Counted from the stretch's first letter, positions 39,260-48,735 are shown. The stretch: DNA of 54,240 nt from an uncultured Planctomyces sp. (GCA_937904325.1 CALGTK010000276.1:1-54240); one strand, 5' to 3'. Program-made: numbers and translations. Notes: a model not told the origin generated them from the letters alone.

Positions 39260-40240
39260 ATGAAACTTTCCGTGATTGTTCCTGTTTTGAACGAGTCCGA
39301 AAGTCTGCTGGAGTTGACTCAGGAAATTATTGCAACCTGCGAAAAGAATGAGATCTCATTCGAGATTATCTTTATCGATGACGGTTCGACGGATGGTTCG
39401 TGGGCGGTCATTAACACGGCTTCGAAGTCGGACGAGCGAATTTCCGGGGTCAAGTTTCGTCGCAACTTTGGAAAAGCAGCCGCTCTGACCAGCGGCATGC
39501 GAGCGGCCGACGGCGAGTACATCATGATGATGGACGCCGACCTGCAGGATGATCCGGCCGAGATCCCGAAGTTCATCGACAAACTGAAAGAGGGCTTTGA
39601 CGTTGTTAACGGATGGAAAGTGCGGCGGCTTGATCCGTGGCACAAGGTTTATCCGAGCAAAGTCTTTAACTGGATGATCGGACGTCTGACAGGGCTCTGG
39701 CTGCACGATCACAACTGCGGTCTGAAACTGTTTCGCCGCGAGGTCACTCACGAAATTCGGCTTTACGGCGAACTGCACCGGTTCATCCCCGTGCTGGCAC
39801 ACTCGCGAGGATTCAAAGTTTCGGAGCTGTCAGTCAATCATCGCGAGCGGCAGTTTGGCTATTCGAAGTACGGCGTGAAACGGTTTCTGCGAGGCTTCCT
39901 CGATCTGCTGACGGTGAAGTTTCTAACCGGCTACGGAACGCGGCCTCAGCACCTGATGGGCGGCATCGGGCTGACGCTGTTCGGTCTGGGATCACTCGGT
40001 CTGGGATGGCTGACCTGCGTGTGGCTCGTTGCTAATATCTTTGGTTCCGGCAGTGAGATCGGCACCCGGCCGCTGCTGCATTATTCGGTGGCGTCGTTAC
40101 TGCTGGGGGCTCAGGCGATTTCGCTGGGATTTGTCGCAGAACTGCTGATCTCGTACACCGGGCGAGACATCGACACTTACAGCATTGCCGAGCGGACCGA
40201 ACCCGGTTCTCGAAACCGCGAAACTGCCGAAGTGTCCTGA
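39260..40240 (+). CDS. GT2 glycosyltransferase, polyprenyl-phosphate type
   Basis: Membrane glycosyltransferase of 326 residues. The GT-A domain begins [19 protein letters not shown] and shows [13 protein letters not shown], then [16 protein letters not shown], whose Asp residues bind the metal and the nucleotide sugar. Two C-terminal membrane helices (about 238-262 and 276-298) anchor it. This layout matches DPM1/GtrB-like enzymes that load a sugar onto undecaprenyl or dolichyl phosphate. It would supply activated lipid-linked sugar for envelope glycans. The precise sugar cannot be read. It lies ahead of a small membrane protein gene on the same strand, 74 bases downstream. Confidence 0.92.
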   Translation: MKLSVIVPVLNESESLLELTQEIIATCEKNEISFEIIFIDDGSTDGSWAVINTASKSDERISGVKFRRNFGKAAALTSGMRAADGEYIMMMDADLQDDPAEIPKFIDKLKEGFDVVNGWKVRRLDPWHKVYPSKVFNWMIGRLTGLWLHDHNCGLKLFRREVTHEIRLYGELHRFIPVLAHSRGFKVSELSVNHRERQFGYSKYGVKRFLRGFLDLLTVKFLTGYGTRPQHLMGGIGLTLFGLGSLGLGWLTCVWLVANIFGSGSEIGTRPLLHYSVASLLLGAQAISLGFVAELLISYTGRDIDTYSIAERTEPGSRNRETAEVS

Positions 40241-40314
40241 CGCGACCGTTGGTCTTTGCTCGTCACGCCGTAACAATACACCGTACCGCTTAACAACTCT
40301 TCGGAATTGACATC

Positions 40315-40812
40315 ATGACTACTGCTGAACTGATCCTGAATACCGCGTCGCGAATCATCCACGTCGGAACGGCGATCACACTTGTCGGCGGCAGCGTCTT
40401 CATGGCGTTCGCATTGATGCCCGCGGCCGCGGCGAAACTCAGCGAAGAAGAACATGACCGATTGCGTGAGGGCGTGCTCGGTCGCTGGAAGAAATTTGTC
40501 GGACCGGGCATCGGCCTGTTCCTGATCAGCGGCATTTACAACTACATGCAAGCAATTCCGCTCCATAAGGGCGACGGTCTCTATCACGCTCTGGTCGGGA
40601 CAAAGATGATCCTCGCACTGGCCGTCTTCTTTCTCGCGTCGGCACTCGTTGGGAAGTCGAAAGCCCTGGAGGGAATCCGACAAAACCGGGCAAAGTGGTT
40701 GAAAGTGCTCATCCTGCTGGCGGCGATTATCGTATGTATTTCTGGCTTTGTTAAAGTCCGAAAGTTCACCGTACCGATGCCCTCAGCGACGGCGACTGCT
40801 GAAACTGCATAG
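40315..40812 (+). CDS. Small polytopic membrane protein (CopD-like)
   Basis: Protein of 165 residues with about four membrane helices: IIHVGTAITLVGGSVFMAFA, FVGPGIGLFLISGIYNYM, MILALAVFFLASALVGKS and LKVLILLAAIIVCISGF. The first carries a conserved-looking His in IIHVG. The layout resembles CopD-like or DUF2269-like membrane proteins of unknown role. It follows the glycosyltransferase gene on the same strand, but a functional link is not evident. Confidence 0.7.
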   Translation: MTTAELILNTASRIIHVGTAITLVGGSVFMAFALMPAAAAKLSEEEHDRLREGVLGRWKKFVGPGIGLFLISGIYNYMQAIPLHKGDGLYHALVGTKMILALAVFFLASALVGKSKALEGIRQNRAKWLKVLILLAAIIVCISGFVKVRKFTVPMPSATATAETA

Positions 40813-41056
40813 TAAGCGTGCAGTCTGGCACGAGCGCAGACTTCTCTGGCAAATTATCGAACGCATGTCGAAGCTGAACTGCGATCTTTCCGGCCTACGG
40901 TGGGTATCGCAAGAATGGGATTGATCGCGGCACCGCTGCTTGAGGAAGATTAGTAGATGTTCAATCGCTGAGTGGCTCAAAATGTTTCAGCGATGATTCG
41001 AGTTTTCCCCAGTTCGAGCTCATCACGTGCCTGGCACTCGATACCGCAACCCGGCA

Positions 41057-42703
41057 ATGAAGCAACTGGCCGACCAGCAGCTTCGATTCGCCCCCGTTTC
41101 AGTGCGTATGGAACAGGTTGGTCGCGCGGAAGAACTTGCCTTCACAGTCAACACGCGTCAGAACTACTCGTACCCCGATCTGTGCGAAAAACTGACGAAG
41201 TATCGCGCCGAGATGTACCCGAATCTCGAGGTCACTGGCGAAGACTTACTGCACGATCTTCGCCGCTTCATTGAAGATCTGTCAGACAGTGCGAACCTGA
41301 TCGCCGACGCTGCGCCAGAACCAGTCCTCACACTGCAGGATCTCAGTAAGCGATTCAACGTGTCTGAGAAGACGGTGAAGCGGTGGCGGGATCGAGGGTT
41401 AGCTGGTCGGCGATATCTGTTCGGCAAGCGAAAACGTGTCGGCTTCCTGACATCGCTCGTCGAGCAATTCGAGCAGCTCAACTCCGAGCTGATCAGCCGC
41501 AGTTCCAAATTCACCCAGGTAACCAACCCGGAACGGGAATTCATTGTCCGTCGAGCACGCAGACTTGCCCGGTACGGAGCATCCCCGACAGAAGTCACTC
41601 ACCGCCTCGCCAGGCGAACCGGTCGAGCCGTCGAAACGATTCGCTACACTTTGAAAGCGTTCGACGAAAAGTATTCCGACGCAAGAGTGTTCCCCAACGC
41701 TTCGCAGCCGCTGAGTGACGAGCATCGTCGGATGATCTTCAAGGCGGTCCGGAATGGCACTCCGATCCGACAGCTCGTTGAGAAATATGGCAGGACACGA
41801 TCGAGCATTCACCGGATCGTCAACGAGTACCGAGCCAAAGTGCTCATCGAACAGCCGATCGACTACATCCCCAGCGACGAATTCGTACTGCCGGATGTCG
41901 ATGAGTTGATTTCAGAACTGCCCGTCGAAGTCGGCGCACCCGAGCATGCACCAATCGATAGCCAAGGCGAACTGCCCGGCTATTTCGCAGATCTTTATGC
42001 ACTAGCCCTGCTGACTCGCGAGGAAGAACGGCAACTGTTTCGCCGCATGAATTATCTCAAGTTCAAGGCGAAGCAACTTCGAGACAATCTCGCCGCCAGC
42101 CAGGAGCGGATCGGCAACATGAACGAGATTGAGCGGTTACTGGAGAAAAGCCAGGCTATCAAAAACGTGTTGATCAGGTCAAACCTTCGGCTGGTGGTTT
42201 CGGTGGCGAGGAAGCATCGGAGGCAGCAGGCCGGTTTCTTCGAGATGATCAGCGACGGAAACATGACGCTCATTCGAGCCATCGAGAAGTTTGACTATTT
42301 GCGTGGGACAAAGTTTTCCACCTACGCAACATGGGCCATCATGCGTTCTTACGCTCGGTCAATACCTGCCGAAGGAACACAGCTTGAACGGTTCCGCACG
42401 GGCACAGAAGTTGTTCTGACAGACGAAGAAGACAGCCGCCCGGCAGCCTCGGCCGACGAGAAACTCGCGGCAGATAAGTACGAAACACTCGGGTCGATCC
42501 TCGGTCAACTCAATGAACGGGAGCAGGAGGCCATCAGCCTGAGATTCGCCCTGCACGGGCTCTCGAAACCGATGACACTCGAACAAATTGGCGACCGACT
42601 GGGGGTTTCAAAAGAGCGAACCCGGCAAATTATCAACACTGGTCTCGAAAAATTGAGGCAAATCGCTGGAGACATCGGTCTTGAACTTTCACTGGATGAC
42701 TGA
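41057..42703 (+). CDS. Sigma-70 family RNA polymerase sigma factor with extra N-terminal HTH modules
   Basis: Protein of 548 residues. A first HTH of the MerR/excisionase type lies at about 91-135 (LTLQDLSKRFNVSEKTVKRW). A second, Hin-like HTH lies at about 219-258 (RQLVEKYGRTRSSIHRIVNE). Sigma region 2 lies at about 317-436 (IRSNLRLVVSVARKH, MISDGNMTLIRAIEKFDYLR, FSTYATWAIMRSYARSIPAE). Region 4 lies at about 481-548 (LNEREQEAISLRF, MTLEQIGDRLGVSKERTRQI). The roughly 45 residues between regions 2 and 4 leave no room for a normal region 3. It should bind core RNA polymerase and direct it to a subset of promoters. The start is uncertain: GTG at 41027 and ATG at 41108 are also in frame. It lies just upstream of the tRNA-tuf-rpoBC cluster. 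Confidence 0.9.
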   Translation: MKQLADQQLRFAPVSVRMEQVGRAEELAFTVNTRQNYSYPDLCEKLTKYRAEMYPNLEVTGEDLLHDLRRFIEDLSDSANLIADAAPEPVLTLQDLSKRFNVSEKTVKRWRDRGLAGRRYLFGKRKRVGFLTSLVEQFEQLNSELISRSSKFTQVTNPEREFIVRRARRLARYGASPTEVTHRLARRTGRAVETIRYTLKAFDEKYSDARVFPNASQPLSDEHRRMIFKAVRNGTPIRQLVEKYGRTRSSIHRIVNEYRAKVLIEQPIDYIPSDEFVLPDVDELISELPVEVGAPEHAPIDSQGELPGYFADLYALALLTREEERQLFRRMNYLKFKAKQLRDNLAASQERIGNMNEIERLLEKSQAIKNVLIRSNLRLVVSVARKHRRQQAGFFEMISDGNMTLIRAIEKFDYLRGTKFSTYATWAIMRSYARSIPAEGTQLERFRTGTEVVLTDEEDSRPAASADEKLAADKYETLGSILGQLNEREQEAISLRFALHGLSKPMTLEQIGDRLGVSKERTRQIINTGLEKLRQIAGDIGLELSLDD

Positions 42704-42713
42704 AATTCAGTCA
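42697..42713. repeat. 17-base palindrome over the sigma-factor stop codon
   Basis: TGACTGAA-A-TTCAGTCA is a perfect palindrome around one central A. It includes the TGA stop codon of the sigma gene. No T-run follows, so it is not a normal terminator; it could be a protein-binding site or a chance feature. Confidence 0.7.
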
Positions 42714-43187
42714 CTCCCAGCCAGAAGCCCTTCGATGTAAGAAACTGTGACTTTCAAATGAGCCAGTTCCTCGCAAGCTCTTCCTGATGTGACTTTTCGA
42801 ACCCAAATCTGGAAAATGGTGTCGTAAGCCGGATTCCGAAAGAAACGAAGTCTCGACAATGCCGCGGAAGACCGATTAAGTCTCCGACTTCAATTAGGGA
42901 AACCTGGAATTAAAGCCACACAGGAGTTCACGGCTTACCTTGAATGCAACGACTTGCCTGATATCATCCCGCCGGTTTTGCACCGTTTGACTCGCTCTCA
43001 GATGGCGTTCAAACGTGCAAGTCGATGTGGCACCAAAGTTAACATGCTGAATTCGCAGCCGAATGTTGTCGATCGAGATGTTTAGAGAGTGCTGCAAACC
43101 GAAGCACGTTTTTCACTGCAAGGCCAGAATACGGTATTTTGAATTGATTCCTGAGTTTGAAGCCGGTTCAAAGCGACAAATTACGAC
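42714..43187. other. Intergenic region ahead of the tRNA cluster
   Basis: About 470 bases that should carry the promoter for the tRNA-tuf transcript. I looked for an rRNA/tRNA-type promoter; possible TTGAA-type boxes occur near 43138-43160, but no -10 box sits at the right distance. A 67-codon minus-strand frame (42894-43097) has no support. Confidence 0.35.
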
Positions 43188-43260
43188 GCCAGTGTAGCTC
43201 AATTGGCAGAGCAGCGGTTTTGTAAACCGCAGGTTGAGGGTTCGAGTCCCCCCGCTGGCT
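43188..43260 (+). tRNA. tRNA-Thr (anticodon TGT)
   Basis: 73 bases. The acceptor GCCAGTG pairs with CGCTGGC (one G-T). The anticodon stem GCGGT/ACCGC holds the loop TTTGTAA with anticodon TGT at 43221-43223. The T-arm GGTTCGAGTCC is canonical. CCA is not encoded. Confidence 0.97.
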
Positions 43261-43400
43261 TTTCTGCACTTAGATCAATTCCTGTTTACTTCACATTCGA
43301 TTTCGAAGTCGCTACAGTCCCGCGGCTTTCGAAAACTGCGAGTGCGGTGCGTCCACCGTCCATTGTGGTCGTGGAGTGATTTGAGTCGTGGTTAACCGGG

Positions 43401-43482
<82 letters not shown>

Positions 43483-43530
43483 TTACGTTTTGGTGATTGA
43501 TTTTTACGTTTACATTTGTTTGGATTTGTT

Positions 43531-43601
43531 GCGGGTGTAGCTCAACGGTAGAGCCCCAGCCTTCCAAGCTGGTTGTGAGGGTTCGATTCCCTTCACCCGC
43601 T
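43531..43601 (+). tRNA. tRNA-Gly (anticodon TCC)
   Basis: 71 bases. The acceptor GCGGGTG pairs with CACCCGC. The anticodon stem CCAGC/GCTGG holds loop CTTCCAA with anticodon TCC. The T-arm GGTTCGATTCC is canonical. CCA is not encoded. Confidence 0.97.
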
Positions 43602-43675
43602 CTCGGATTTTTGGGAATGTGGTTGGCAAGGCCACAAAGCTGAGGCTTGCCAAGCGGCCCATGACCTTGGGATTT

Positions 43676-43751
<76 letters not shown>

Positions 43752-43867
43752 GTGTAGGCAAAATTGCCTGCGGTGGTTTTTCTGGCAGGGCAGACTCACT
43801 GGGTTCAACAGTCCGTGCGGCCCGCGCTTCATGTACCTGGTTAAGTTAAGGACGGGAACTAGTTCCA

Positions 43868-45067
43868 ATGGCCAAAGACACTTTTAATCGTAAAGACAAG
43901 ACGCACGTCAACGTGGGGACGATTGGCCACATCGACCACGGTAAGACGACAACAACAGCCGCCCTGCTCGCTGTGCAAGGGGTCAAGGGACTCGCGGAAT
44001 TCAAGAGCTACGCCGATATTGCCAAGGGTGGTACCGTTCGCGATGACACCAAGACAGTTACTATTGCTGTGTCGCACGTCGAGTATGAATCAGAGACTCG
44101 CCACTACGCTCATATCGACTGTCCGGGGCATGCTGACTATATCAAGAACATGATTACTGGTGCTGCCCAGATGGATGGGGCGATCCTGGTTGTCTCCGCC
44201 GCTGACGGCCCGATGCCGCAGACTCGTGAGCACATTCTGCTCGCTCGTCAGGTGAATGTGCCGGAACTGGTTGTCTTTCTTAATAAGTGTGACCTCGTCG
44301 ACGACGAGGAGTTGCTTGAGCTGGTTGAGATGGAAGTTCGTGAACTTCTGTCCAACTACGGATTCGAAGGCGACGACATTCCACTCGTGAAGGGGAACGC
44401 TAAGGGTGCACTTGACAACCCGGACAAGGAAGAGTTCTCAAACTGTATCACAGAACTTGTCGCCACCCTGGATGCTCATATACCGGCCCCTGAACGTATG
44501 ACGGATCGTCCGTTCCAGATGGCTGTTGAAGATGTCTTCTCTATCGAAGGTCGCGGAACAGTCGCGACCGGCCGAATCGAGCAAGGCATCGTAACTGTTG
44601 GTGAGAAAATTCAGATCGTTGGTCTTGCCGACACACAGGAAACAACCGTCACTGGCGTTGAAATGTTCAATAAGACGCTCGATTCGGGCCAGGCAGGCGA
44701 TAACGTCGGCATCCTGCTTCGCGGAACCAAGAAGGACGACATTCAGCGAGGCCAGGTCCTTGCGGCACCGGGGACTATTAACCCGCACACGAAGTTTGAA
44801 TGCGAAGTTTACGTCCTGAGTAAGGAAGAAGGCGGCCGGCATACGCCGTTCTTTAGCGGCTATCGGCCACAGTTCTACTTCCGGACTACCGACGTAACCG
44901 GTTCTTCGAATCTCCTTGGTGGGGCAGAAATGTGCATGCCGGGAGACAATGTTAAGCTGGAAGTCGAACTGGGCAAGCCAATCGCCATAGAAGATAATAG
45001 CCGCTTCGCCATCCGTGAAGGCGGTCGAACTGTCGGCTCAGGCGTTGTCACAAAGATTATTGAGTAG
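43868..45067 (+). CDS. tuf: Elongation factor Tu
   Basis: EF-Tu, 399 residues, carries aminoacyl-tRNA to the ribosome as a GTP complex. The GTP-binding motifs are GHIDHGKT (G1), DCPGHADY (G3) and NKCDLVDD (G4). Domains 2 and 3 follow with [17 protein letters not shown] and the closing [15 protein letters not shown]. The G1 loop reads [13 protein letters not shown] rather than the commoner GHVDHGKTTLTAA, a mild variation. It is preceded by four tRNA genes and followed by a strong terminator at 45085-45120. ATG at 43868 begins [10 protein letters not shown], typical of the family. Confidence 0.98.
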   Translation: MAKDTFNRKDKTHVNVGTIGHIDHGKTTTTAALLAVQGVKGLAEFKSYADIAKGGTVRDDTKTVTIAVSHVEYESETRHYAHIDCPGHADYIKNMITGAAQMDGAILVVSAADGPMPQTREHILLARQVNVPELVVFLNKCDLVDDEELLELVEMEVRELLSNYGFEGDDIPLVKGNAKGALDNPDKEEFSNCITELVATLDAHIPAPERMTDRPFQMAVEDVFSIEGRGTVATGRIEQGIVTVGEKIQIVGLADTQETTVTGVEMFNKTLDSGQAGDNVGILLRGTKKDDIQRGQVLAAPGTINPHTKFECEVYVLSKEEGGRHTPFFSGYRPQFYFRTTDVTGSSNLLGGAEMCMPGDNVKLEVELGKPIAIEDNSRFAIREGGRTVGSGVVTKIIE

Positions 45068-45084
45068 TCATCAGTTAACCTCCG

Positions 45085-45120
45085 AGCCTGCAACGCCGTT
45101 GCAGGCTTAGTCTTTTTTAT
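45085..45120 (+). terminator. Rho-independent terminator after tuf
   Basis: A perfect ten-base stem AGCCTGCAAC / GTTGCAGGCT (45085-45094 with 45098-45107), a three-base loop GCC, then TAGTC and TTTTTT (45113-45118). It separates the tRNA-tuf transcript from rpmG and the genes that follow. Confidence 0.93.
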
Positions 45121-45161
45121 TGAGTGTCTCGGATTCATAGAGCTGGAAGCGAGATTTAGTA

Positions 45162-45314
45162 ATGCGAGAGTACGTCTGGCTTGAATGCACTGAAACTGGA
45201 CTCCGAAACTATCGGATTCAGAAAGAAACTCGCGGCACAGAGCGGTTGGAACTTAAAAAGTACTGCCCGAAGCTACGCCGCCATACGATTCACAAAGAGT
45301 CGCGCAAGAAGTAG
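45162..45314 (+). CDS. rpmG: 50S ribosomal protein L33
   Basis: Short protein of 50 residues: it begins MREYVWLECTETGLRNYRI, continues with QKETRGTERLELKKYCPKLR and ends RHTIHKESRKK. This is bacterial L33, a small large-subunit protein. Zinc-binding L33 has two CxxC pairs. Here only Cys9 (CTET) and Cys35 (CPKL) remain, one from each pair, so it probably does not bind zinc. The start has GGAAGCGAG upstream. It lies between the tuf terminator and tRNA-Trp, in the usual rpmG-secE position. Confidence 0.95.
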   Translation: MREYVWLECTETGLRNYRIQKETRGTERLELKKYCPKLRRHTIHKESRKK

Positions 45315-45338
45315 CGAAGTCGTGACGCCTGTGTGAGT

Positions 45339-45412
<74 letters not shown>

Positions 45413-45436
45413 TTTAGCGAGTACAGGACACCTGCT

Positions 45437-45910
45437 TTGGCTAGCCAAAGCTCAAGTAAGAATTGGAATTCCAGCGTGGCGCAGAATAGTGGCGGCACAT
45501 TCTTGTCTGAGTTGTTTAGTTTCGGGTTGTATAAACGCAGCCAGGGACGACTCGCACGGCGACTCTCGGGTGTCGCCGTTGCAGCTATCGCCATTCTGGG
45601 TGCTTGGTCGTTCCAGGTGACGTTTGCAGCAGAATGGTCAGCCCCTGTTAAGTACGGAGTCCCGGGTACAGTCGCCGTACTCGGGTGCTGGTTGGCTTTT
45701 CGCGTTATTCATTTTGAGAAATTTGCAGAGTTTTTGATTGCGACTGAAACCGAAGTCGAAAAGGTTCACTGGCCTGATCGCCAGCACGTGCAACGTGCGT
45801 CGGTAGTCGTTATCGTGACGATGCTTTTGATGGGGGGAATGTTGTTCCTCTTTGATATCGTTTGGCGTTTTGTGTTTTCATACATTGGCTTTCTTCAGCT
45901 TGTCGACTGA
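45437..45910 (+). CDS. secE: Preprotein translocase subunit SecE, N-terminally extended
   Basis: SecE stabilises SecY in the general secretion channel. The C-terminal part is the family core: FEKFAEFLIATETEVEKVHW followed by PDRQHV and one membrane helix (VVVIVTMLLMGGMLFLFDIV). Ahead of it are two additional membrane helices (VAVAAIAILGAWSFQVTF; GTVAVLGCWLAFRV), so the protein has three in all, like the longer proteobacterial form. TTG at 45437 is chosen: AGGA lies eight bases upstream and it begins MASQSSSKNWNSS. A GTG at 45476 is possible. Reading further upstream would run into tRNA-Trp. It is 157 residues from the TTG. Confidence 0.9.
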   Translation: MASQSSSKNWNSSVAQNSGGTFLSELFSFGLYKRSQGRLARRLSGVAVAAIAILGAWSFQVTFAAEWSAPVKYGVPGTVAVLGCWLAFRVIHFEKFAEFLIATETEVEKVHWPDRQHVQRASVVVIVTMLLMGGMLFLFDIVWRFVFSYIGFLQLVD

Positions 45911-45984
45911 CCCATTTATAATGGACAGGTCGGCTCCTCGAAGTAGTTCAGTCGGATTCGGTATTTTCGCAGGAGACCAGGTTC

Positions 45985-46554
45985 GTGGAGCCGAGCGAAG
46001 TTCAAAGTGTTGAAGCCGAACCAAAACTGATTTGGTATGTGCTGAAAGTTCAAACGAATCGAGAAAATTCGATTCGCAAGTCACTTGCGAGAAGAATTGC
46101 TCGCGAGGGCTTAGAGGAATACTTCGGCGAGATTATTATTCCAACAGAGCGAATTGTCGAAACTAAAGGCGGCAAGAAAAAAGTAAGAGAACAGAAGTTA
46201 TACCCCGGTTACGTCATGATTCAGATGATTCTGAATGACGAAACCTGGTATCTGGTACGGGACACATCCGGTGTCGGCGACTTCACTGGAGCAGCGGGTA
46301 AGCCGCATCCGATGGACGAGTCGGAAGTCGAGAGAATGCTCGGCCTCGAGCAACAAAAAGAAGATGAACCTACAAAGGTCAAAATTGAGTTTCGTGTCGG
46401 CGATGTCGTTAAAATTACGACTGGACCATTCGAAACCTTTGAAGGCGAAATTGACTCAATCGACGAAGCGACTGGCAAGATTTCAGTACTGATTGAAATC
46501 TTTGGACGTCCGACGCCAGTTGAACTTGAGTATCACGAAGTTGAACGTCCCTGA
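45985..46554 (+). CDS. nusG: Transcription termination/antitermination protein NusG
   Basis: NusG, 189 residues, binds RNA polymerase and Rho or S10. The NGN domain is recognised from [34 protein letters not shown] and [11 protein letters not shown]. The C-terminal KOW domain is [20 protein letters not shown] followed by [20 protein letters not shown]. The start is GTG at 45985, preceded by AGGAG at a good distance. It follows secE, as in most bacteria. Confidence 0.97.
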   Translation: MEPSEVQSVEAEPKLIWYVLKVQTNRENSIRKSLARRIAREGLEEYFGEIIIPTERIVETKGGKKKVREQKLYPGYVMIQMILNDETWYLVRDTSGVGDFTGAAGKPHPMDESEVERMLGLEQQKEDEPTKVKIEFRVGDVVKITTGPFETFEGEIDSIDEATGKISVLIEIFGRPTPVELEYHEVERP

Positions 46555-46620
46555 TCCGGGCGAAACTCAGACACAAGATTTTGATAACACATCCGCGATT
46601 TGCGGCTCAGGAAGACGACG

Positions 46621-47052
46621 ATGGCTAAACAGGTTACCGCACAGGTAAAGGTACAGATTCCTGCAGGGCAAGCAACGCCTGCGCCTCCAGTTGGTACCGC
46701 ACTGGGTCCTCACGGCGTGAATATCGGGCAGTTTGTCCAGGGGTTCAACGAGAAGACTCGTGAACTCAATGGGACAATTGTCCCCGTCGTCATCACAATC
46801 TTCAATGACCGGTCATTTGAATTCGAGGTCAAGAGCCCGCCCGCGGCTGTTCTGCTCAAGCAATACGCCCAGGTGGCAAAAGGCGCTGGCAACCCGCGAA
46901 CTGACCGCGTTGGGTCAGTTACGAAGGATCAGGTGCTTGAAATTGCTCGAACAAAGATGGCAGACCTGAACACCAGGAACGAAGGGCAGGCCTGCCGAAT
47001 CATCGAAGGAACGGCACGAAGCATGGGGATCGAAGTGACAACGAGCAGCTGA
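46621..47052 (+). CDS. rplK: 50S ribosomal protein L11
   Basis: L11, 143 residues, forms the GTPase-associated region with 23S rRNA. Signature parts: QVKVQIPAGQATPAPPVGTA, LGPHGVNIGQFVQGFN, SPPAAVLLKQYAQVAKGAG and the closing IIEGTARSMGIEV. ATG at 46621 gives the standard N-terminus; the frame is open seven codons further upstream. It lies 66 bases after nusG. Confidence 0.97.
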   Translation: MAKQVTAQVKVQIPAGQATPAPPVGTALGPHGVNIGQFVQGFNEKTRELNGTIVPVVITIFNDRSFEFEVKSPPAAVLLKQYAQVAKGAGNPRTDRVGSVTKDQVLEIARTKMADLNTRNEGQACRIIEGTARSMGIEVTTSS

Positions 47053-47172
47053 TTTATCTATCCCAGTGGTGGATGACATGTATAGCCAGCAATGAACTAA
47101 ACGGTCGGAGTGCGAACTGTTTGACCATCAACAGACGCTCTCTATTAATCTGATTTTAAAACTGCGATGGCA

Positions 47173-47191
47173 GACTGCCCTTGCGGCAGTC
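47173..47191 (+). promoter_or_regulatory. Hairpin in the rplA leader
   Basis: GACTGCC, loop CTTGC, GGCAGTC forms a perfect seven-base stem ending 15 bases before the rplA start. In E. coli L1 represses the rplKA operon through its leader, but whether this hairpin is such a site cannot be judged by eye. Confidence 0.4.
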
Positions 47192-47206
47192 GCTGAAAGA
47201 AAAATA

Positions 47207-47911
47207 ATGGCAAAACCGTCAAAACGCATGAAGCTCCTGCGCGAGTACGCAGAGGGCGTTGGGCCAGTCGCACTCGACGCTGCAGTTCGCGAACTCAAAG
47301 GCCTTGAGTCGAGGCTGCCGAAAGATGTCAAGCCTTGCCGCTTCGACCAGAGTGCTGAGCTTGCTGTACGATTGGGAGTTGACCCAAAGCAGTCTGACCA
47401 GTTGATTCGCGGCTCGATCGTTCTTCCGCACGGCATCGGCAAATCACAACGAGTAATTGTGTTCGCCCAGGGCGACAACGTCGCCGCCGCCCAGGAAGCC
47501 GGAGCTGACGAAGTTGGTGGCAAAGAACTCGCCGACAAAGTCAAAGGCGGCTGGCTCGACTTTGATGTCACGATCGCCAGTCCCGACATGATGGGCGTTG
47601 TCGGCCCTCTTGGGCGCGTACTTGGACCTCGCGGACTGATGCCTTCCCCGAAGGCAGGCACCGTCACTCAGGACGTCGGCAAGGCTGTTAAGGAATATAA
47701 GGCTGGTAAAGTGGAATTTCGAGTTGACGCCGGGGCGAATGTTCATTGCGTCGTTGGCAAGTTGTCTTTCTCGGAAGAGCAGTTGACCGAAAACGCCGCC
47801 GCCCTTCTTGACCTTGTCCTGTCGCTGAAGCCAACAACCGCCAAGGGCATTTATGTCCGCGGAGCGACACTGTCCGCAACAATGTCGCCAGGCATCTCCG
47901 TAACGATTTGA
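47207..47911 (+). CDS. rplA: 50S ribosomal protein L1
   Basis: L1, 234 residues, forms the mobile L1 stalk and, in many bacteria, represses its own operon. Recognised from [60 protein letters not shown] and [23 protein letters not shown] at 47207 is standard. The gap to rplK is about 150 bases. Confidence 0.97.
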   Translation: MAKPSKRMKLLREYAEGVGPVALDAAVRELKGLESRLPKDVKPCRFDQSAELAVRLGVDPKQSDQLIRGSIVLPHGIGKSQRVIVFAQGDNVAAAQEAGADEVGGKELADKVKGGWLDFDVTIASPDMMGVVGPLGRVLGPRGLMPSPKAGTVTQDVGKAVKEYKAGKVEFRVDAGANVHCVVGKLSFSEEQLTENAAALLDLVLSLKPTTAKGIYVRGATLSATMSPGISVTI

Positions 47912-47999
47912 TTCAAACTCCGAGCGACCGGCGGAACGACAAATTCAAGTCGAAGACGCTGGCTTAAGCTCCTAACGGCATTGTGGTGGGATAAATCCG

Positions 48000-48515
48000 A
48001 TGAGCAGGTTCATCAAAGAGCACATTATCACAGAACTCGAAGATCAATTACGTGATCGCGGCGAAGTTCTTGTGGTTGACTTGTCCAGGCTAACAGGTAC
48101 AGACGCAAACCGGCTTCGCGTCGAACTCGGACAGAACAACATCGAAACCCTTGGTGTCAAGAATTCACTTGCTCGCCTGGCAGCGAGCCGGGTTGGCCTT
48201 GAAGCTCTGAATTCAATCCTTGAAGGGCCTTCTACGCTGGTCTGGGGTGGCGAGGATATTGTTGCCCTCTCAAAGCAGATCACTGCATGGACTCAAGAGT
48301 TCGCAGAACTACAGATTAAAGGCGCAGCCGTTGAAGGCCAAACTCTGGATGCTGCTGGCGTCGAAAAACTAAGCAAGAGTCTTGGGCGACCAGAGCTACT
48401 GTCAAAAATTGCAGGCTTGATTTTGAGCCCTGCTGGAAATATCGCTGGAGCACTGCTTGGCACTGGCGGCACAGTTGTCGGCCAGGTCAAGAGCCACAGC
48501 GAACACGAAGAATAA
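48000..48515 (+). CDS. rplJ: 50S ribosomal protein L10
   Basis: L10, 171 residues, anchors the L7/L12 dimers on the ribosome. Recognised from VLVVDLSRLTGTDANRLRVE, NIETLGVKNSLARLA and PSTLVWGGEDIVALSKQI. ATG at 48000 is standard. An 88-base leader from rplA could fold as the L10 autoregulation site, but I did not find its typical structure by eye. Confidence 0.96.
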   Translation: MSRFIKEHIITELEDQLRDRGEVLVVDLSRLTGTDANRLRVELGQNNIETLGVKNSLARLAASRVGLEALNSILEGPSTLVWGGEDIVALSKQITAWTQEFAELQIKGAAVEGQTLDAAGVEKLSKSLGRPELLSKIAGLILSPAGNIAGALLGTGGTVVGQVKSHSEHEE

Positions 48516-48735
48516 GCCTGAATGGAAGTCTGTTCGAATCGATACTGAAATTTGAGACACGAGTCCGCGGCACGTGCCGCTTCTGTTATTTCCTTGCTAA
48601 GGCTGGAGTCTGACTCTTAGCAAGCCTGTTGAAGACCGTCTGCCTGCTGGGAGAAGACTCCCATTTCCACTACGGTGGTACCAGCAGCAGTCGGATATTC
48701 GAGACACAAGTTTTCGTTTTCTGGAGTTAAGAGTA
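48516..48735 (+). promoter_or_regulatory. Structured rplJ-rplL spacer
   Basis: 220 bases, long for this gap. Features in order: a 14-base perfect palindrome GCGGCACGTGCCGC (48567-48580); a stem CTTGCTAAG/CTTAGCAAG (48593-48601 with 48616-48624); the arms CTGCTGG (48644-48650) and CCAGCAG (48681-48687); and, overlapping the first of those arms, a competing stem GGGAG/CTCCC (48649-48662). The last two cannot form at once, which hints at alternative structures ahead of rplL. Confidence 0.55.
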
